Source: Bacteroidota bacterium (GTDB taxonomy: Bacteria > Bacteroidota > Ignavibacteria > Tepidaquicellales > Tepidaquicellaceae). From it: 64,000 nt of DNA. The position numbers and the translations under genes are program-made. The notes under the pieces are model-generated. The model saw only the letters and a list, made by a program, of their open reading frames with translations, did not search any database and was not told the DNA's origin. The number at the start of each line of letters is the position of its first letter. Position 1 is the stretch's first letter. Shown piece after piece: positions 53,016 to 61,999 of the stretch. The DNA lies in assembly GCA_018266835.1 (NCBI GenBank), contig JAFDZP010000004.1, positions 124,001 to 188,000 of the forward strand. Direction: 5' to 3'.

Positions 53016-54098
53016 CTATCTTGTAAGATTAAATTCAAAGCGCGTTCCCTTGTTCTCTTCACTCTCTACTTTTATCTGGCTCTTATGCACTTCAAGAATG
53101 TGTTTCACAATTGAGAGTCCCAATCCGCTGCCGCCAACATCACGTGAGCGCGTTTTATCCACTCTGTAAAATCTTTCAAAGAGTCTTGGCAGGTCAGCTT
53201 TAGGAATTCCGATTCCGTTATCTTCCACTGCAATAGTTACTTCTTTAGGTTTCATTTCAGTCGTTACCTTTATCACTCCCTCTGCATTTGTATATTTCAC
53301 AGCGTTATCAATCAGGTTTATCATTACCTGTTTTAATCTCTCTTCATCTCCGAAAACATTCACTCCGTTTGAGCTTCCCGGATTGAACTCAATAGTAATA
53401 TGTTTTTTGCTTGCAATTCCCTGCAAGTCATCGATAGTCTTTTTAATCATGTCGTTCACTCTGAAGTATCTTTTACTCATTTTCATACCTGCTTCAAGCT
53501 TTGAAATGCTTATCAGGTCATCGACTAAGTCTTTCAATCTGTATGTCTGCTTTATCGCTCTCTGAAGAAAATCTTCAGCAACTGCTTTATCATTCATTGC
53601 CCCATCAAGAAGTGTCTCTAATGAAAGTTGTATTGCAAAAATTGGTGTACGGAGTTCATGAGTTACGTTGCCGAGAAATTCGTTTCTGTTTACCTTGAAA
53701 GTTTTTGCAGTCTGTAAATCACTTGATAATCTTTCTGCAACATCAATGAGAAGATTATTTATATTATAAATATAAAGTGATTTTGACTTTTCATCTCTGT
53801 AATGAATAAGCTCTGCAAGAATTTCATTCACTGCAGAAATTTCATTATCCAGTTCTTCGCTGTTATCTTTTTTTGAGCTGAGCTTAGTTGTAATTTTTGA
53901 AAGGTCCTGAAGCGGTTTGAATAACTCAAATTTTATGAACGCAAACGTTGCTCCGTAGCAAACGAGCATAATAACAGCAGAAGCAATCAGTGTCTCATTA
54001 GAAACATCAATTACCTTTGATAAAAAAATAATAAAGACAAGGAATAGTAATGAATAAAGGAGTGTGAATTTCGTGAATAGCTTTAACCTGTTCTTCAT
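53016..54098 (-). CDS. PhoR-like sensor histidine kinase
   Basis: This 360-residue protein has two N-terminal membrane helices (about 10-28 and 34-56) with almost no periplasmic loop between them. A linker follows, then HisKA with the phospho-His in NVTHELRTPIFAI, and HATPase with NLIDNAVKYTNAEG, DNGIGIPKADLPRLFERFYRVD and GGSGLGLSIVKHIL. The lack of a sensing loop suggests it reads membrane or intracellular signals, as in PhoR. Its regulator gene lies 13 bp upstream in the same operon. Confidence 0.93.
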   Translation of the reverse strand: MKNRLKLFTKFTLLYSLLFLVFIIFLSKVIDVSNETLIASAVIMLVCYGATFAFIKFELFKPLQDLSKITTKLSSKKDNSEELDNEISAVNEILAELIHYRDEKSKSLYIYNINNLLIDVAERLSSDLQTAKTFKVNRNEFLGNVTHELRTPIFAIQLSLETLLDGAMNDKAVAEDFLQRAIKQTYRLKDLVDDLISISKLEAGMKMSKRYFRVNDMIKKTIDDLQGIASKKHITIEFNPGSSNGVNVFGDEERLKQVMINLIDNAVKYTNAEGVIKVTTEMKPKEVTIAVEDNGIGIPKADLPRLFERFYRVDKTRSRDVGGSGLGLSIVKHILEVHKSQIKVESEENKGTRFEFNLTR

Positions 54099-54111
54099 AC
54101 GTAAAATATAA

Positions 54112-54828
54112 TTACTTCGCTTCTTTAAATCTATATCCTAAACCTTTGATGGTTTCTATGTAATCATTGTACTCGCCGAGTTTCTCTCTCACCTTCGCAA
54201 CATGTACGTCAACGGTTCTATCTACTACGTAAATGTTTTCTCCCCAAATCTGGTTCAATAAAATCTCACGGGAGAAAACTCTGCCGCGGTTAGCAATTAG
54301 AAAATGTAAGAGCTGAAATTCTTTTTTAGGGAAGAAAATTTCTTTTTTGTTTATTTTCACTGAGTGAGTAACGCTGTCGACTTCAAGATTTTTGAACTTA
54401 ATTATTTCATCAAGCTTTGTATTTCTTTCTGCTTCAACATTGCTTCTGCGGATAACGGATTTTACTCGGGCAATTACTTTTCTTGGTGAGAGCGGCTTAT
54501 GAATATAATCATCTGCACCGAGCTCAAGGCCTAGAATTTCATCTATCTCGTTTTCTTTTGCGGTTAAAAATATTACAGGGATTTTTGCTGTGGCGGGATT
54601 TTGTTTAAGCTGCTTACAGACTTCAAAGCCGTTAAGCTCCGGCATCATTATGTCAAGCAGAATTAAATCAGGGTGGCTTTCAACTAACTCCAGCGCTTCT
54701 TTACCGTTGTACGCAGCTAAAACTTCGAACTCATGTTCCTTTTCAAGATTGTATTTCAGTATATCGACGATATCTTTTTCGTCATCAACTACAAGTATTT
54801 TCTTTTTCACCTTATTGTTTTTCATCAA
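54112..54828 (-). CDS. PhoB/OmpR-family response regulator
   Basis: The 238 residues comprise a receiver domain (KILVVDDEKDIVDIL, phospho-acceptor Asp in DLILLDIMMPELNG, Lys in FLTAKENE) and a C-terminal winged helix (FFPKKEFQLLHFLIANRGRVFSREILLNQIWGE, RTVDVHVAKVREKL, YIETIKGLGYRF). Cotranscribed with the kinase downstream. Phosphate control is plausible because the pair resembles PhoB-PhoR, but there is no adjacent pst gene. Confidence 0.95.
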   Translation of the reverse strand: MMKNNKVKKKILVVDDEKDIVDILKYNLEKEHEFEVLAAYNGKEALELVESHPDLILLDIMMPELNGFEVCKQLKQNPATAKIPVIFLTAKENEIDEILGLELGADDYIHKPLSPRKVIARVKSVIRRSNVEAERNTKLDEIIKFKNLEVDSVTHSVKINKKEIFFPKKEFQLLHFLIANRGRVFSREILLNQIWGENIYVVDRTVDVHVAKVREKLGEYNDYIETIKGLGYRFKEAK

Positions 54829-54862
54829 TATACACTATTAATGTAAAGAAACCGTAAAGTTT

Positions 54863-55870
54863 TTATTTAAAAATTACTTCCTTTCCGAGCTTAGCAGACT
54901 TGTAAATAGCGTCCACAATCTTCATTCTTGAAAGCGCTTCATCTCCGTTGCAGATAATTTCAGCTTCGTTGTTGATTACTTTCACAAAATGCTGCAGTTC
55001 GAACTCATAACTCTTCTTGAATTGGTTCGCAGGCATCTGTAATTTATTCGGGGTGATGTTGAATAATTTATCTCCCATTCTTTTATAGATACGCAGCGGA
55101 TTTATTGCCGAGCTTCCGGTCTTTCCGAATACGTTGCAATAAAATAATTCACCTTCTCTTTGCAGGCTCCAGCTTGTTTCTATTGAAAGTGTTGAACCGT
55201 TCTTGAACTTTATTAAACTTATATTTGAATCTTCTACGTTCTTTGTATTGTGATTATAATTTACTGCTGATACACTTAACGGTTCAGGAAAACCAAGCAT
55301 CCACATTCCAAGGTCAAGCATTACAATTCCGTTATCGAGTAACACACCGCCACCTGATTTTTCTTTTTCAAGAAACCATTTCTGGTCAGAGCTTTGTGTT
55401 TTTATCCATCCTGTTTTAACATAAAATGGCTCACCAATTTCTTTTCCCTTCACAAATGTTTTCATAAGCATTACATCGTTGCGGAATCTGTTATTCATAC
55501 CGATCATCAATTTCTTTTTGTGTTTCTTCGCAGCTTCAACTATATCTTCTGCCTCTGCATAATTTCTTGCAATGGGTTTTTCTACAAGTACGTCTTTACC
55601 CGCAGCAAATGATTTTAACGCAAGCTCTCTGTGCGCATCGGTCTGAGCAGTGATGATTACTGCAGCAATCTCAGGATTCTCATCAAGCATTTTATCAAAA
55701 TCTTTGTACCATTTTTTTATTCCGTATTTGGAGGCAATAGTTTTTGCTTTTGAAAGCTCAAGATCGCATACAGCGGTGATTTCCACATCATTCATTTTTG
55801 ATAGAATAGGAATATGGTTTACCTGTGCTATTCCGCCTAGTCCTACAATTGCGAGTTGGGTTTTGCTCAT
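54863..55870 (-). CDS. Gfo/Idh/MocA-family oxidoreductase
   Basis: This 335-residue protein starts with the dinucleotide fold LAIVGLGGIAQVNHIPIL and carries the conserved EKP motif (DVLVEKPIARNYAEAEDIV). The C-terminal domain is the typical alpha/beta half of the family (GGGVLLDNGIVMLDLGMWMLG). It probably oxidises or reduces a sugar or inositol with NAD(P). Substrate unknown. Single gene between the two-component system and a repeat-bearing spacer. Confidence 0.92.
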   Translation of the reverse strand: MSKTQLAIVGLGGIAQVNHIPILSKMNDVEITAVCDLELSKAKTIASKYGIKKWYKDFDKMLDENPEIAAVIITAQTDAHRELALKSFAAGKDVLVEKPIARNYAEAEDIVEAAKKHKKKLMIGMNNRFRNDVMLMKTFVKGKEIGEPFYVKTGWIKTQSSDQKWFLEKEKSGGGVLLDNGIVMLDLGMWMLGFPEPLSVSAVNYNHNTKNVEDSNISLIKFKNGSTLSIETSWSLQREGELFYCNVFGKTGSSAINPLRIYKRMGDKLFNITPNKLQMPANQFKKSYEFELQHFVKVINNEAEIICNGDEALSRMKIVDAIYKSAKLGKEVIFK

Positions 55871-56203
55871 AGAAAAGTTGGTTAGAATTTGAAGTTTTTG
55901 TTGAAGGAGTAAAAAGTCAAGACACCCGAATCACATATGATTATTACTTACCGTTGCTTCATTCCTGACCTGGCGGGGTTGGGTAATGTCACATTGTTCG
56001 GGGCTTGACAAATTTAACTCAATATAACTTTAACTGACTGAAAATTAAATAAACTAAAAAATACCTTTTTATTTCTAAATTTTCATTTTGTTCTCCTTTC
56101 CAACTCCTGTTTGGGAAGGAACGTTGTAGCGAAGCTCTGCTTCACTGCGAAACGGAGTTTCGCGGAATATGCATTCCCAAATAAAGTTTGGGAATGATCA
56201 CTT
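55871..56203. other. Intergenic region with palindromes
   Basis: This 333-bp spacer has no supported gene. Near 56125-56190 it holds three palindromes: GAAGCTCTGCTTC, GCGAAACGGAGTTTCGC and CATTCCCAAA-n5-TTTGGGAATG, probably fragments of the same repeat families as elsewhere. Confidence 0.6.
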
Positions 56204-56623
56204 TCATAATTCTCCTATTATTTTTTCTGCAGTTTCATCAAGTGCATTTCTTTCTTTTGGAACAAAATATTCATCGGAAAATTGCAAGCCGAAGCCGTCA
56301 TTTTTAAATCTTGGGACTATATGTATATGCAGATGAAATATTTCCTGTCCTGCAGCTTCTCCGTTTGCAATAAGATTCAACACACCCTCACACTTTACTG
56401 CTTTTGAAACAGCGTTGTTTAATTTTTTAGTGACTGCCATCAAGTGCTTTGCAGTTTCCTCATCACAATCTTCCAATGTTTCATAATGTTTCTTAGGCAC
56501 AACAAGTGTATGCCCTTCATTCACCGGCTGAATATCCATGAAGGCAATTGCTATATCATCTTCATAAACAATTGAAGATTGAAACTCTTTATTTATTATT
56601 TTACAAAATGTGCAGTCTTCCAT
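56204..56623 (-). CDS. HIT-family protein (HinT-like nucleotide hydrolase)
   Basis: This 139-residue protein starts CTFCKIINKEFQSSIVYEDD and carries the histidine-triad motif HLHIHIVPR, where the central His becomes nucleotidylated. Cys in CTFC may bind zinc. Members hydrolyse AMP-linked phosphoramidates. No functional link to the neighbours is evident. Confidence 0.95.
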   Translation of the reverse strand: MEDCTFCKIINKEFQSSIVYEDDIAIAFMDIQPVNEGHTLVVPKKHYETLEDCDEETAKHLMAVTKKLNNAVSKAVKCEGVLNLIANGEAAGQEIFHLHIHIVPRFKNDGFGLQFSDEYFVPKERNALDETAEKIIGEL

Positions 56624-56645
56624 TATGTATAATTCTAGTCTTCTG

Positions 56646-56702
56646 GTTACGATGCTCCAGCGTCGTAACCATTCTTTCGTTCCAACGCTAGAGCATTGGA
56701 AC
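56646..56702. repeat. Two adjacent 24-nt GTT...AAC palindrome variants
   Basis: 56646-56669 is GTTACGATGCT-CC-AGCGTCGTAAC, where both arms changed relative to the standard copy yet still pair (one G-T). 56679-56702 is GTTCCAACGCT-AG-AGCATTGGAAC, a further variant with the same 11-2-11 layout. Confidence 0.8.
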
Positions 56703-56720
56703 GAGATTTTCTGTAAATTT

Positions 56721-58055
56721 TTACGATGATTTCTTCATCAAGATTAATCCAAATACTCCCAATACAATATTTGCAAACCACATACCAAGCAGGGGACTAA
56801 GCAGCGCTCTATCCGCAAACTTCTCTCCGCCTATCAGTGATGCCCAGTATAATAAAAAGAATAAGAGAGATAATCCAGCTGCAATTCCGAATCCGCCGCG
56901 CCTTACTCTGTATCCAAGCGGTGCGCCTATCAAAGCAAAAACTATACATGAAAAAGGAATCGAATACTTTTTGTAAATCTCCACATCATACTGGTCAACC
57001 TGCTTTTCAAGTTCTTTTCTTATAGTGGACTGGTTCTTATAATCATTCCTGTAAACCATAATCCTGGAGTACAATGTTTTCAAAGTATCATAAGCCGGAT
57101 TTTTACCCGTCGTATCATTGGGATTTAACTTAACTCCTACAGGAGCTTTATAAACTGTATCTTTTAATTTATAATTGGAAATTTTTATTATGTCCGGATA
57201 AATTCTTCTGAACAACTGCTCGCCGATTGTATTTGATGACTTTTTTAAACTATCAACAATCTGATTCATCGCATAAGAGGATAGCTCCCTGTCTCCGCGC
57301 GAAAAAGCGTTATCGCCTGACTGCTGAAATCCAAATCCGTTGGCATCCATAATAATCCTGTGCTTATCGAATTTTATTACTCTGTACTTGTTGGTATAAT
57401 CTAAATTATTCAGCTGATGAATTTCTCCGTTGGAGAGATTCATTACTATGTGTTTGAAATCACTTGTAAAGCTAATGTCGCCCTTCTCCGCAGTGATAAC
57501 GTTTCTCGTTGCGGGATTGGAATAATCCGAAATATAGATATCCTCGAGATTATTGTTGTTCTCGAATGTTTTCTTGACAAGAATTTTAAATCCACCTATG
57601 TCATCGGAGAATTTCCCCGCTTCAAGAATAAATGTCGGCTTTGTTTTAGAGATATCAGTGAGAAGAACCCTTGCCTTATGATTTGCCTCAGGCAAGATAT
57701 CGTTATTAAATCTTACCATAGCATACGATAAAATTACAGAGGCAATTAAAACCGGCGCCATAAGCTTGGGAAGACTCAAACCGCTTGCCTTCATAATTGT
57801 AATTTCGTTATCTGAAGATAAGGAACCGAATGCCATGAGAGTTGCTACAAGCACTGCCATTGGAGCGGCAAGAGTAACAATCCATGCAAGGTTGAATGTA
57901 ATTAGCTGGAAGATTATCCATAAACTAAGACCCTTGCCGACTAACTGGTCAAGGGCCTTAATTAAGAATTGGAATAAGAAAAGAAAAAATATCGTGAAGA
58001 ATGAAAATATAAACGGACCTACGTGAGCTTTTAATATGTATCTATATAGAATCAT
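56721..58055 (-). CDS. LptF/LptG-family lipopolysaccharide export permease
   Basis: This 444-residue protein has three hydrophobic helices at each end (residues 15-110 and about 365-440) around a large periplasmic domain, the YjgP/YjgQ layout. The N-terminus YRYILKAHVGPFIFSFFTIFFLFLFQFL and the segment APMAVLVATLMAFGSLSSDNEITIMKASG are family hallmarks. With LptB it pulls LPS out of the inner membrane. Whether it is LptF or LptG cannot be decided by eye; only one copy is here. Confidence 0.93.
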   Translation of the reverse strand: MILYRYILKAHVGPFIFSFFTIFFLFLFQFLIKALDQLVGKGLSLWIIFQLITFNLAWIVTLAAPMAVLVATLMAFGSLSSDNEITIMKASGLSLPKLMAPVLIASVILSYAMVRFNNDILPEANHKARVLLTDISKTKPTFILEAGKFSDDIGGFKILVKKTFENNNNLEDIYISDYSNPATRNVITAEKGDISFTSDFKHIVMNLSNGEIHQLNNLDYTNKYRVIKFDKHRIIMDANGFGFQQSGDNAFSRGDRELSSYAMNQIVDSLKKSSNTIGEQLFRRIYPDIIKISNYKLKDTVYKAPVGVKLNPNDTTGKNPAYDTLKTLYSRIMVYRNDYKNQSTIRKELEKQVDQYDVEIYKKYSIPFSCIVFALIGAPLGYRVRRGGFGIAAGLSLLFFLLYWASLIGGEKFADRALLSPLLGMWFANIVLGVFGLILMKKSS

Positions 58056-58078
58056 TCATTGTTTTTCATTTCAAAAAA

Positions 58079-58501
58079 TTAATCATCGCTGATTTTTGTC
58101 CATGTCTGAAAATTCCCCGAAGTTGTCGGGTCAGTAGTCATTGATGTAATTGTAATATGGGAATCGTCCGTAAACTCAATATATTTGTATGCGTACCAAG
58201 AATCACAGCTGCTGCTTTTTGATAAGTCATCCATCTCATAATATCCTTTACCTGCCTTGATAATATTCATCCATTTAATTTCACCAACATCAAAACATGC
58301 TTCCTTCATTGCCTGTGTTGAAAAAACAATTTTTCCTTTAAATGTGCTGCCGGTCTTGAAAACCTTTACCTGCGCACCTGCTAAGTCATCACCCGTTCTT
58401 TCCCAGGTACCGATTAATTTATCCTGAGCATACAGATTAGATAAAGAAATAACCGACAGTACAAAAACTGCAAAGAACAGTCTTATTGTTTTTTGTTTCA
58501 T
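58079..58501 (-). CDS. Secreted DUF2147-like protein
   Basis: This 140-residue protein has a signal peptide ending NLYAQ. The mature part starts DKLIGTWERTGDDLAGAQVKVF and continues KGKIVFST, resembling small DUF2147-type beta-barrel domains. The two Cys near the middle may form a disulfide. Function unknown. Convergence is absent; it is on the same strand as LptF/G and the KBL gene. Confidence 0.72.
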   Translation of the reverse strand: MKQKTIRLFFAVFVLSVISLSNLYAQDKLIGTWERTGDDLAGAQVKVFKTGSTFKGKIVFSTQAMKEACFDVGEIKWMNIIKAGKGYYEMDDLSKSSSCDSWYAYKYIEFTDDSHITITSMTTDPTTSGNFQTWTKISDD

Positions 58502-58529
58502 TGGGGTTGTATTTATTTATTAAAGAAAA

Positions 58530-59723
58530 TTATTTCAGTACTCCTAGCTCTTTACCGACTTTTGTAAATGCATTTATACATTTATCAAGATGCTCTCTGG
58601 TATGTGCAGCAGAAAGCTGTACTCTTATTCTTGCTTTTCCTTTTGCAACAACAGGGAAGAAGAATCCTATTACATAAATTCCTTCGTCCATTAATTTGGC
58701 TGCCATATCCTGTGCAAGTTTTGCATCGTAAAGCATGATTGGTACTATCGGATGAACGCCGGGCTTTATATCAAATCCGGCAGCAGTCATTTTCTCTCTG
58801 AAATATTTTGTGTTCTCTTCAAGTCTGTCTCTCAGTTCAGTTGTCTCTGTAAGTAAATCCATAACTGCTATCGAACCCCCGACTATTGAAGGAGCAAGAG
58901 AGTTTGAAAATAAATAAGGTCTGCTTCTTTGTCTTAATAAATCTATAATTTCTTTTCTTCCTGATGTAAATCCTCCCATTGCGCCGCCTAATGCTTTACC
59001 GAGCGTTCCTGTAATTATATCAACTCTTCCCATTACATCGCAATGCTCAATTGAACCTCTGCCTGTTTTTCCGAGGAAACCCGAGCAGTGACACTCATCA
59101 ACCATAACCATTGCTTCGTACTTATCTGCTAAGTCGCAAATTGATTTTAAATCTGCAATTGTTCCGTCCATAGAAAATGCGCCGTCAGTACAGATGATTA
59201 TCTGCTTAGCGCCTTTTGCTCTGGCATCTTTCAGATGCTCTTCGAGCTCTGCCATATCGTTGTGTTTATATCTGTAGCGCATTGCCTTACAGAGACGAAC
59301 ACCATCGATAATGCTGGCATGATTTAACTCATCTGAAATTATCGCATCGGTTTCATTTATTAAGGGTTCAAATACACCGCCGTTTGCATCGAAGCATGCT
59401 GCATATAAAATTGTATCCTCTGTTCCGAGAAATTTTGCAATTTTCTCTTCAAGTGTTTTATGTATTGTCTGCGTTCCGCAGATGAATCTTACTGATGACA
59501 TTCCGTAACCCCATTCGTCGAGAGTTTTTTTTGCTGCTTCGATTACTTTAGGATGTGATGAAAGTCCCAGATAATTATTTGCGCAGAAGTTTATAACTTC
59601 TTTGCCGTTCGCTTTGATTTCCGCGCCCTGCGGAGTTTCGATAATTCTTTCTTTTTTATATAGCCCTGCCTCTTCAATTGATTGAAGCTCTTTTTGAAGT
59701 ATGTCCTTGTATTGTGAAAACAT
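58530..59723 (-). CDS. kbl: Glycine C-acetyltransferase (2-amino-3-ketobutyrate CoA ligase type)
   Basis: This 397-residue alpha-oxoamine synthase has the PLP Lys in [33 protein letters not shown] near the N-terminus and [16 protein letters not shown]. Sequence order and length match KBL, which links glycine and acetyl-CoA or acts in threonine breakdown. The close family members BioF and serine palmitoyltransferase are alternatives, but the N-terminal [19 protein letters not shown] favours KBL. No threonine dehydrogenase gene is adjacent. Confidence 0.88.
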   Translation of the reverse strand: MFSQYKDILQKELQSIEEAGLYKKERIIETPQGAEIKANGKEVINFCANNYLGLSSHPKVIEAAKKTLDEWGYGMSSVRFICGTQTIHKTLEEKIAKFLGTEDTILYAACFDANGGVFEPLINETDAIISDELNHASIIDGVRLCKAMRYRYKHNDMAELEEHLKDARAKGAKQIIICTDGAFSMDGTIADLKSICDLADKYEAMVMVDECHCSGFLGKTGRGSIEHCDVMGRVDIITGTLGKALGGAMGGFTSGRKEIIDLLRQRSRPYLFSNSLAPSIVGGSIAVMDLLTETTELRDRLEENTKYFREKMTAAGFDIKPGVHPIVPIMLYDAKLAQDMAAKLMDEGIYVIGFFFPVVAKGKARIRVQLSAAHTREHLDKCINAFTKVGKELGVLK

Positions 59724-59756
59724 TTCAGGTTGGATTAAAGATTATAAAATAATAAC

Positions 59757-59817
59757 GTTCCCAAGCCTGAGCTTGGGAACGAGTATCGTTCTCGTTACGA
59801 AGCTCCAGCTTCGTAAC
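59757..59817. repeat. Two 24-nt palindromes upstream of kbl
   Basis: 59757-59780 is GTTCCCAAGC-CTGA-GCTTGGGAAC; 59794-59817 is the standard GTTACGAAGCT-CC-AGCTTCGTAAC. Both are perfect and the same length, separated by 13 bp. Confidence 0.85.
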
Positions 59818-59824
59818 GCAAAAA

Positions 59825-61471
59825 CTATTTTATTAAAATTAATTTCTTTGTAGAGGTGAAATCAGATGTTTCTAACTTGTAAAAATATGTTCCGCTTGGT
59901 AATGCCGCTGCATCGAATTCGTATTGATATGTTCCTGCCTGTAAAATATTATTTACCAGTGCTGAAACTTCTCTTCCGTTTAAGTCATAAACTTTTAATG
60001 TTACAAAGCTTCTGTATGGGACTGCAAAATTTATTTTTGTAGTCGGGTTAAACGGATTTGGATAGTTTTGTGATAAAGCAAATCTGTCAGGAACCTGTGT
60101 TGAAAGTGTTGCAATTCCTGCTGTCTGACTGTTGCTGTATCCTGTAACGTTAACAGTTTTAACTGTATCACTTGAAGTGATAGTAATTAAACCGTTGAAT
60201 GTCTGATTGTTTGCATTTGGTTTGAACTTCACTCTTGCATAAGCAAATGTGTTCTGTGCAATAGTTGAAGGGAAGCTTTCAACTGTGAAAACTCCGTTAG
60301 ATGATGAAACATTGCTGATGCTTGCATTGCCTGTACCTGAATTAAAAATTGCAATGTAGTAGCTTGCTGTGTCATTTTTAGCCAGAGTATCATAGGTAGC
60401 ATTTGAAGGCGCTGCAGATGTCTTTGGTCTTGGGATATTTAATATAGTTGTATATGTGCTTTTAATTCTGTCTATAAATTCAGGATGGTCAATGAAAGGG
60501 TTTCTTACATTGAGGTATTGTTTAATTCTGTCGTTTCTTGTTCTTTCATGGGCATCTACTGTATCAATTAAATTCCATTGTCTTAAAACATCTTCCTGTT
60601 TTCCGCCTGTGAAACCGCCCTGGTTGCCGTATTTTACAGCGAAGTAAAATAATGCTCTTGCAACGTTTCCTTTATGTTTATCTCTTGCTTCAAATACTGT
60701 TGCGCCTTCAAAATCTTTACCGAGTTTTGAACCGCCGACATTGAATGTGATATTTGTTAATACAAATCCGAACGGATAATTGCTTCTTGCATTGTTTGCA
60801 GCGTCATCTGTAGGGAATAAGTGATTCACATCGCTGACCATAGGGTCATTGCTGTTGAAAAAACTTTGCGGCCACGTATGTTCACAATTGAAGTTTACAT
60901 TTCCTGCACCTGCTCTGTTCGGAACGTATGCTCGTCTTCCTGTGTAAACACATTCCAGAGTGTCGTTATTATCGTAGTCGTCGATTGATTCATACATTCT
61001 GTCTCTTGCTACATTGTAGCCGAGAGTAATATAACCTGTTGTGGTGAAATTTTTTAAAGCTGTTTTTAATTCTTCATCAATAAGACCTTGTGTAAATGCA
61101 TACAATACATCTGCATATTTTCCCGTTGCCACAGTGTAATATACTAAAGAATTTTTTAGAACATTAACATCGTATATAATGAAATCTCTATAGGTGATGT
61201 TTTGATTTGTTCTGAAAATTACCCATTTCTGAACGCTGTCATTCGGGTTTACGGTGAATGAAGTACTTCTTAAAAAGAACATTGAGTTCAGTGTTCTTCC
61301 GTTTGTTACTGTCATTACTTTATTAGTCGGATTCTTTACATAAAATGACGCGCTGTCGTAAGTCTTTGTTATCGATGTATCAAGATTGATTGTCTGAACA
61401 AAGGATTGCTGCGAGAATGCCATTTCCGAAAATAATAAAATAAGGGCGAGAGCCGTTAGTTTTAGTTTCAT
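59825..61471 (-). CDS. Secreted endonuclease I with type IX sorting domain
   Basis: This 548-residue protein has a signal peptide ending MAFSQ. A short beta domain (to about residue 125) is followed by the His-Me endonuclease I domain (NucM family): CEHTWPQSFFNSNDPMVSDV, then NHLFPTDDAANNARSNYPFG. An Ig-like domain follows. The C-terminus is a type IX sorting domain (QNYPNPFNPTTKINFAVPYR, ending TSTKKLILIK). It cuts DNA outside the cell, as a nutrient or competence-type nuclease, and would be exported across the outer membrane. Confidence 0.93.
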   Translation of the reverse strand: MKLKLTALALILLFSEMAFSQQSFVQTINLDTSITKTYDSASFYVKNPTNKVMTVTNGRTLNSMFFLRSTSFTVNPNDSVQKWVIFRTNQNITYRDFIIYDVNVLKNSLVYYTVATGKYADVLYAFTQGLIDEELKTALKNFTTTGYITLGYNVARDRMYESIDDYDNNDTLECVYTGRRAYVPNRAGAGNVNFNCEHTWPQSFFNSNDPMVSDVNHLFPTDDAANNARSNYPFGFVLTNITFNVGGSKLGKDFEGATVFEARDKHKGNVARALFYFAVKYGNQGGFTGGKQEDVLRQWNLIDTVDAHERTRNDRIKQYLNVRNPFIDHPEFIDRIKSTYTTILNIPRPKTSAAPSNATYDTLAKNDTASYYIAIFNSGTGNASISNVSSSNGVFTVESFPSTIAQNTFAYARVKFKPNANNQTFNGLITITSSDTVKTVNVTGYSNSQTAGIATLSTQVPDRFALSQNYPNPFNPTTKINFAVPYRSFVTLKVYDLNGREVSALVNNILQAGTYQYEFDAAALPSGTYFYKLETSDFTSTKKLILIK

Positions 61472-61577
61472 TTAGTTTTTTAGTTTTCGAACCTTAAATT
61501 TAACTTAATTTATCCAAATATGTAATTGAAAACAAGGGGACTAACGTCAATTTTTTAGGTGGTTTGTGGGGGATTAC

Positions 61578-61877
61578 TTAAAAAAACTCTATTTTTTCGG
61601 CGGAAACGAAGAAAATTATCAGAATTAACAAGAAAGAAAGGAATGAATATATAACTACCTGAGCAGATTTATTTGTCTCTGAAAAAATGGTCGGTAGAAT
61701 TACAAAAAGAAATACGGGTACGCTGTAGGCAATTAATATTAACGCTACCATTATACCACTCTGATAGAATTTGCCTGAAGTCAGTTCCATCGAAACATTA
61801 AAAATATTTACTGCAAAGATAAATAGCAGAGTAATAATGTAAAATCTCAGCAAATATTTCTTCATAAAAAATTTCAT
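61578..61877 (-). CDS. Small three-helix membrane protein of unknown function
   Basis: About 99 residues from ATG 61877 (61865 is an alternative). Three membrane helices: LLRFYIITLLFIFAVNIF, IMVALILIAYSVPVFLFVIL and AQVVIYSFLSFLLILIIFFV. No recognised family. Confidence 0.6.
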   Translation of the reverse strand: MKFFMKKYLLRFYIITLLFIFAVNIFNVSMELTSGKFYQSGIMVALILIAYSVPVFLFVILPTIFSETNKSAQVVIYSFLSFLLILIIFFVSAEKIEFF

Positions 61878-61999
61878 TATGCAAATTAACAATTATTTTA
61901 CAAACAAACGATTAATTTATTTTCAAATTTGTGATAAAATTCTGTAAGCCATAGTCTTTTGTATGGTATTAAATTTGTATTAAAGTTAAATTTGTGGGT

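Noticed and set aside
61970-61994. Two TAAATTTG boxes upstream of ppk as bacteroidete-type promoter
   Set aside because: They match the -7 consensus TAnnTTTG, but no TTG at the right distance was found and the sequence is AT-rich, so chance is likely.
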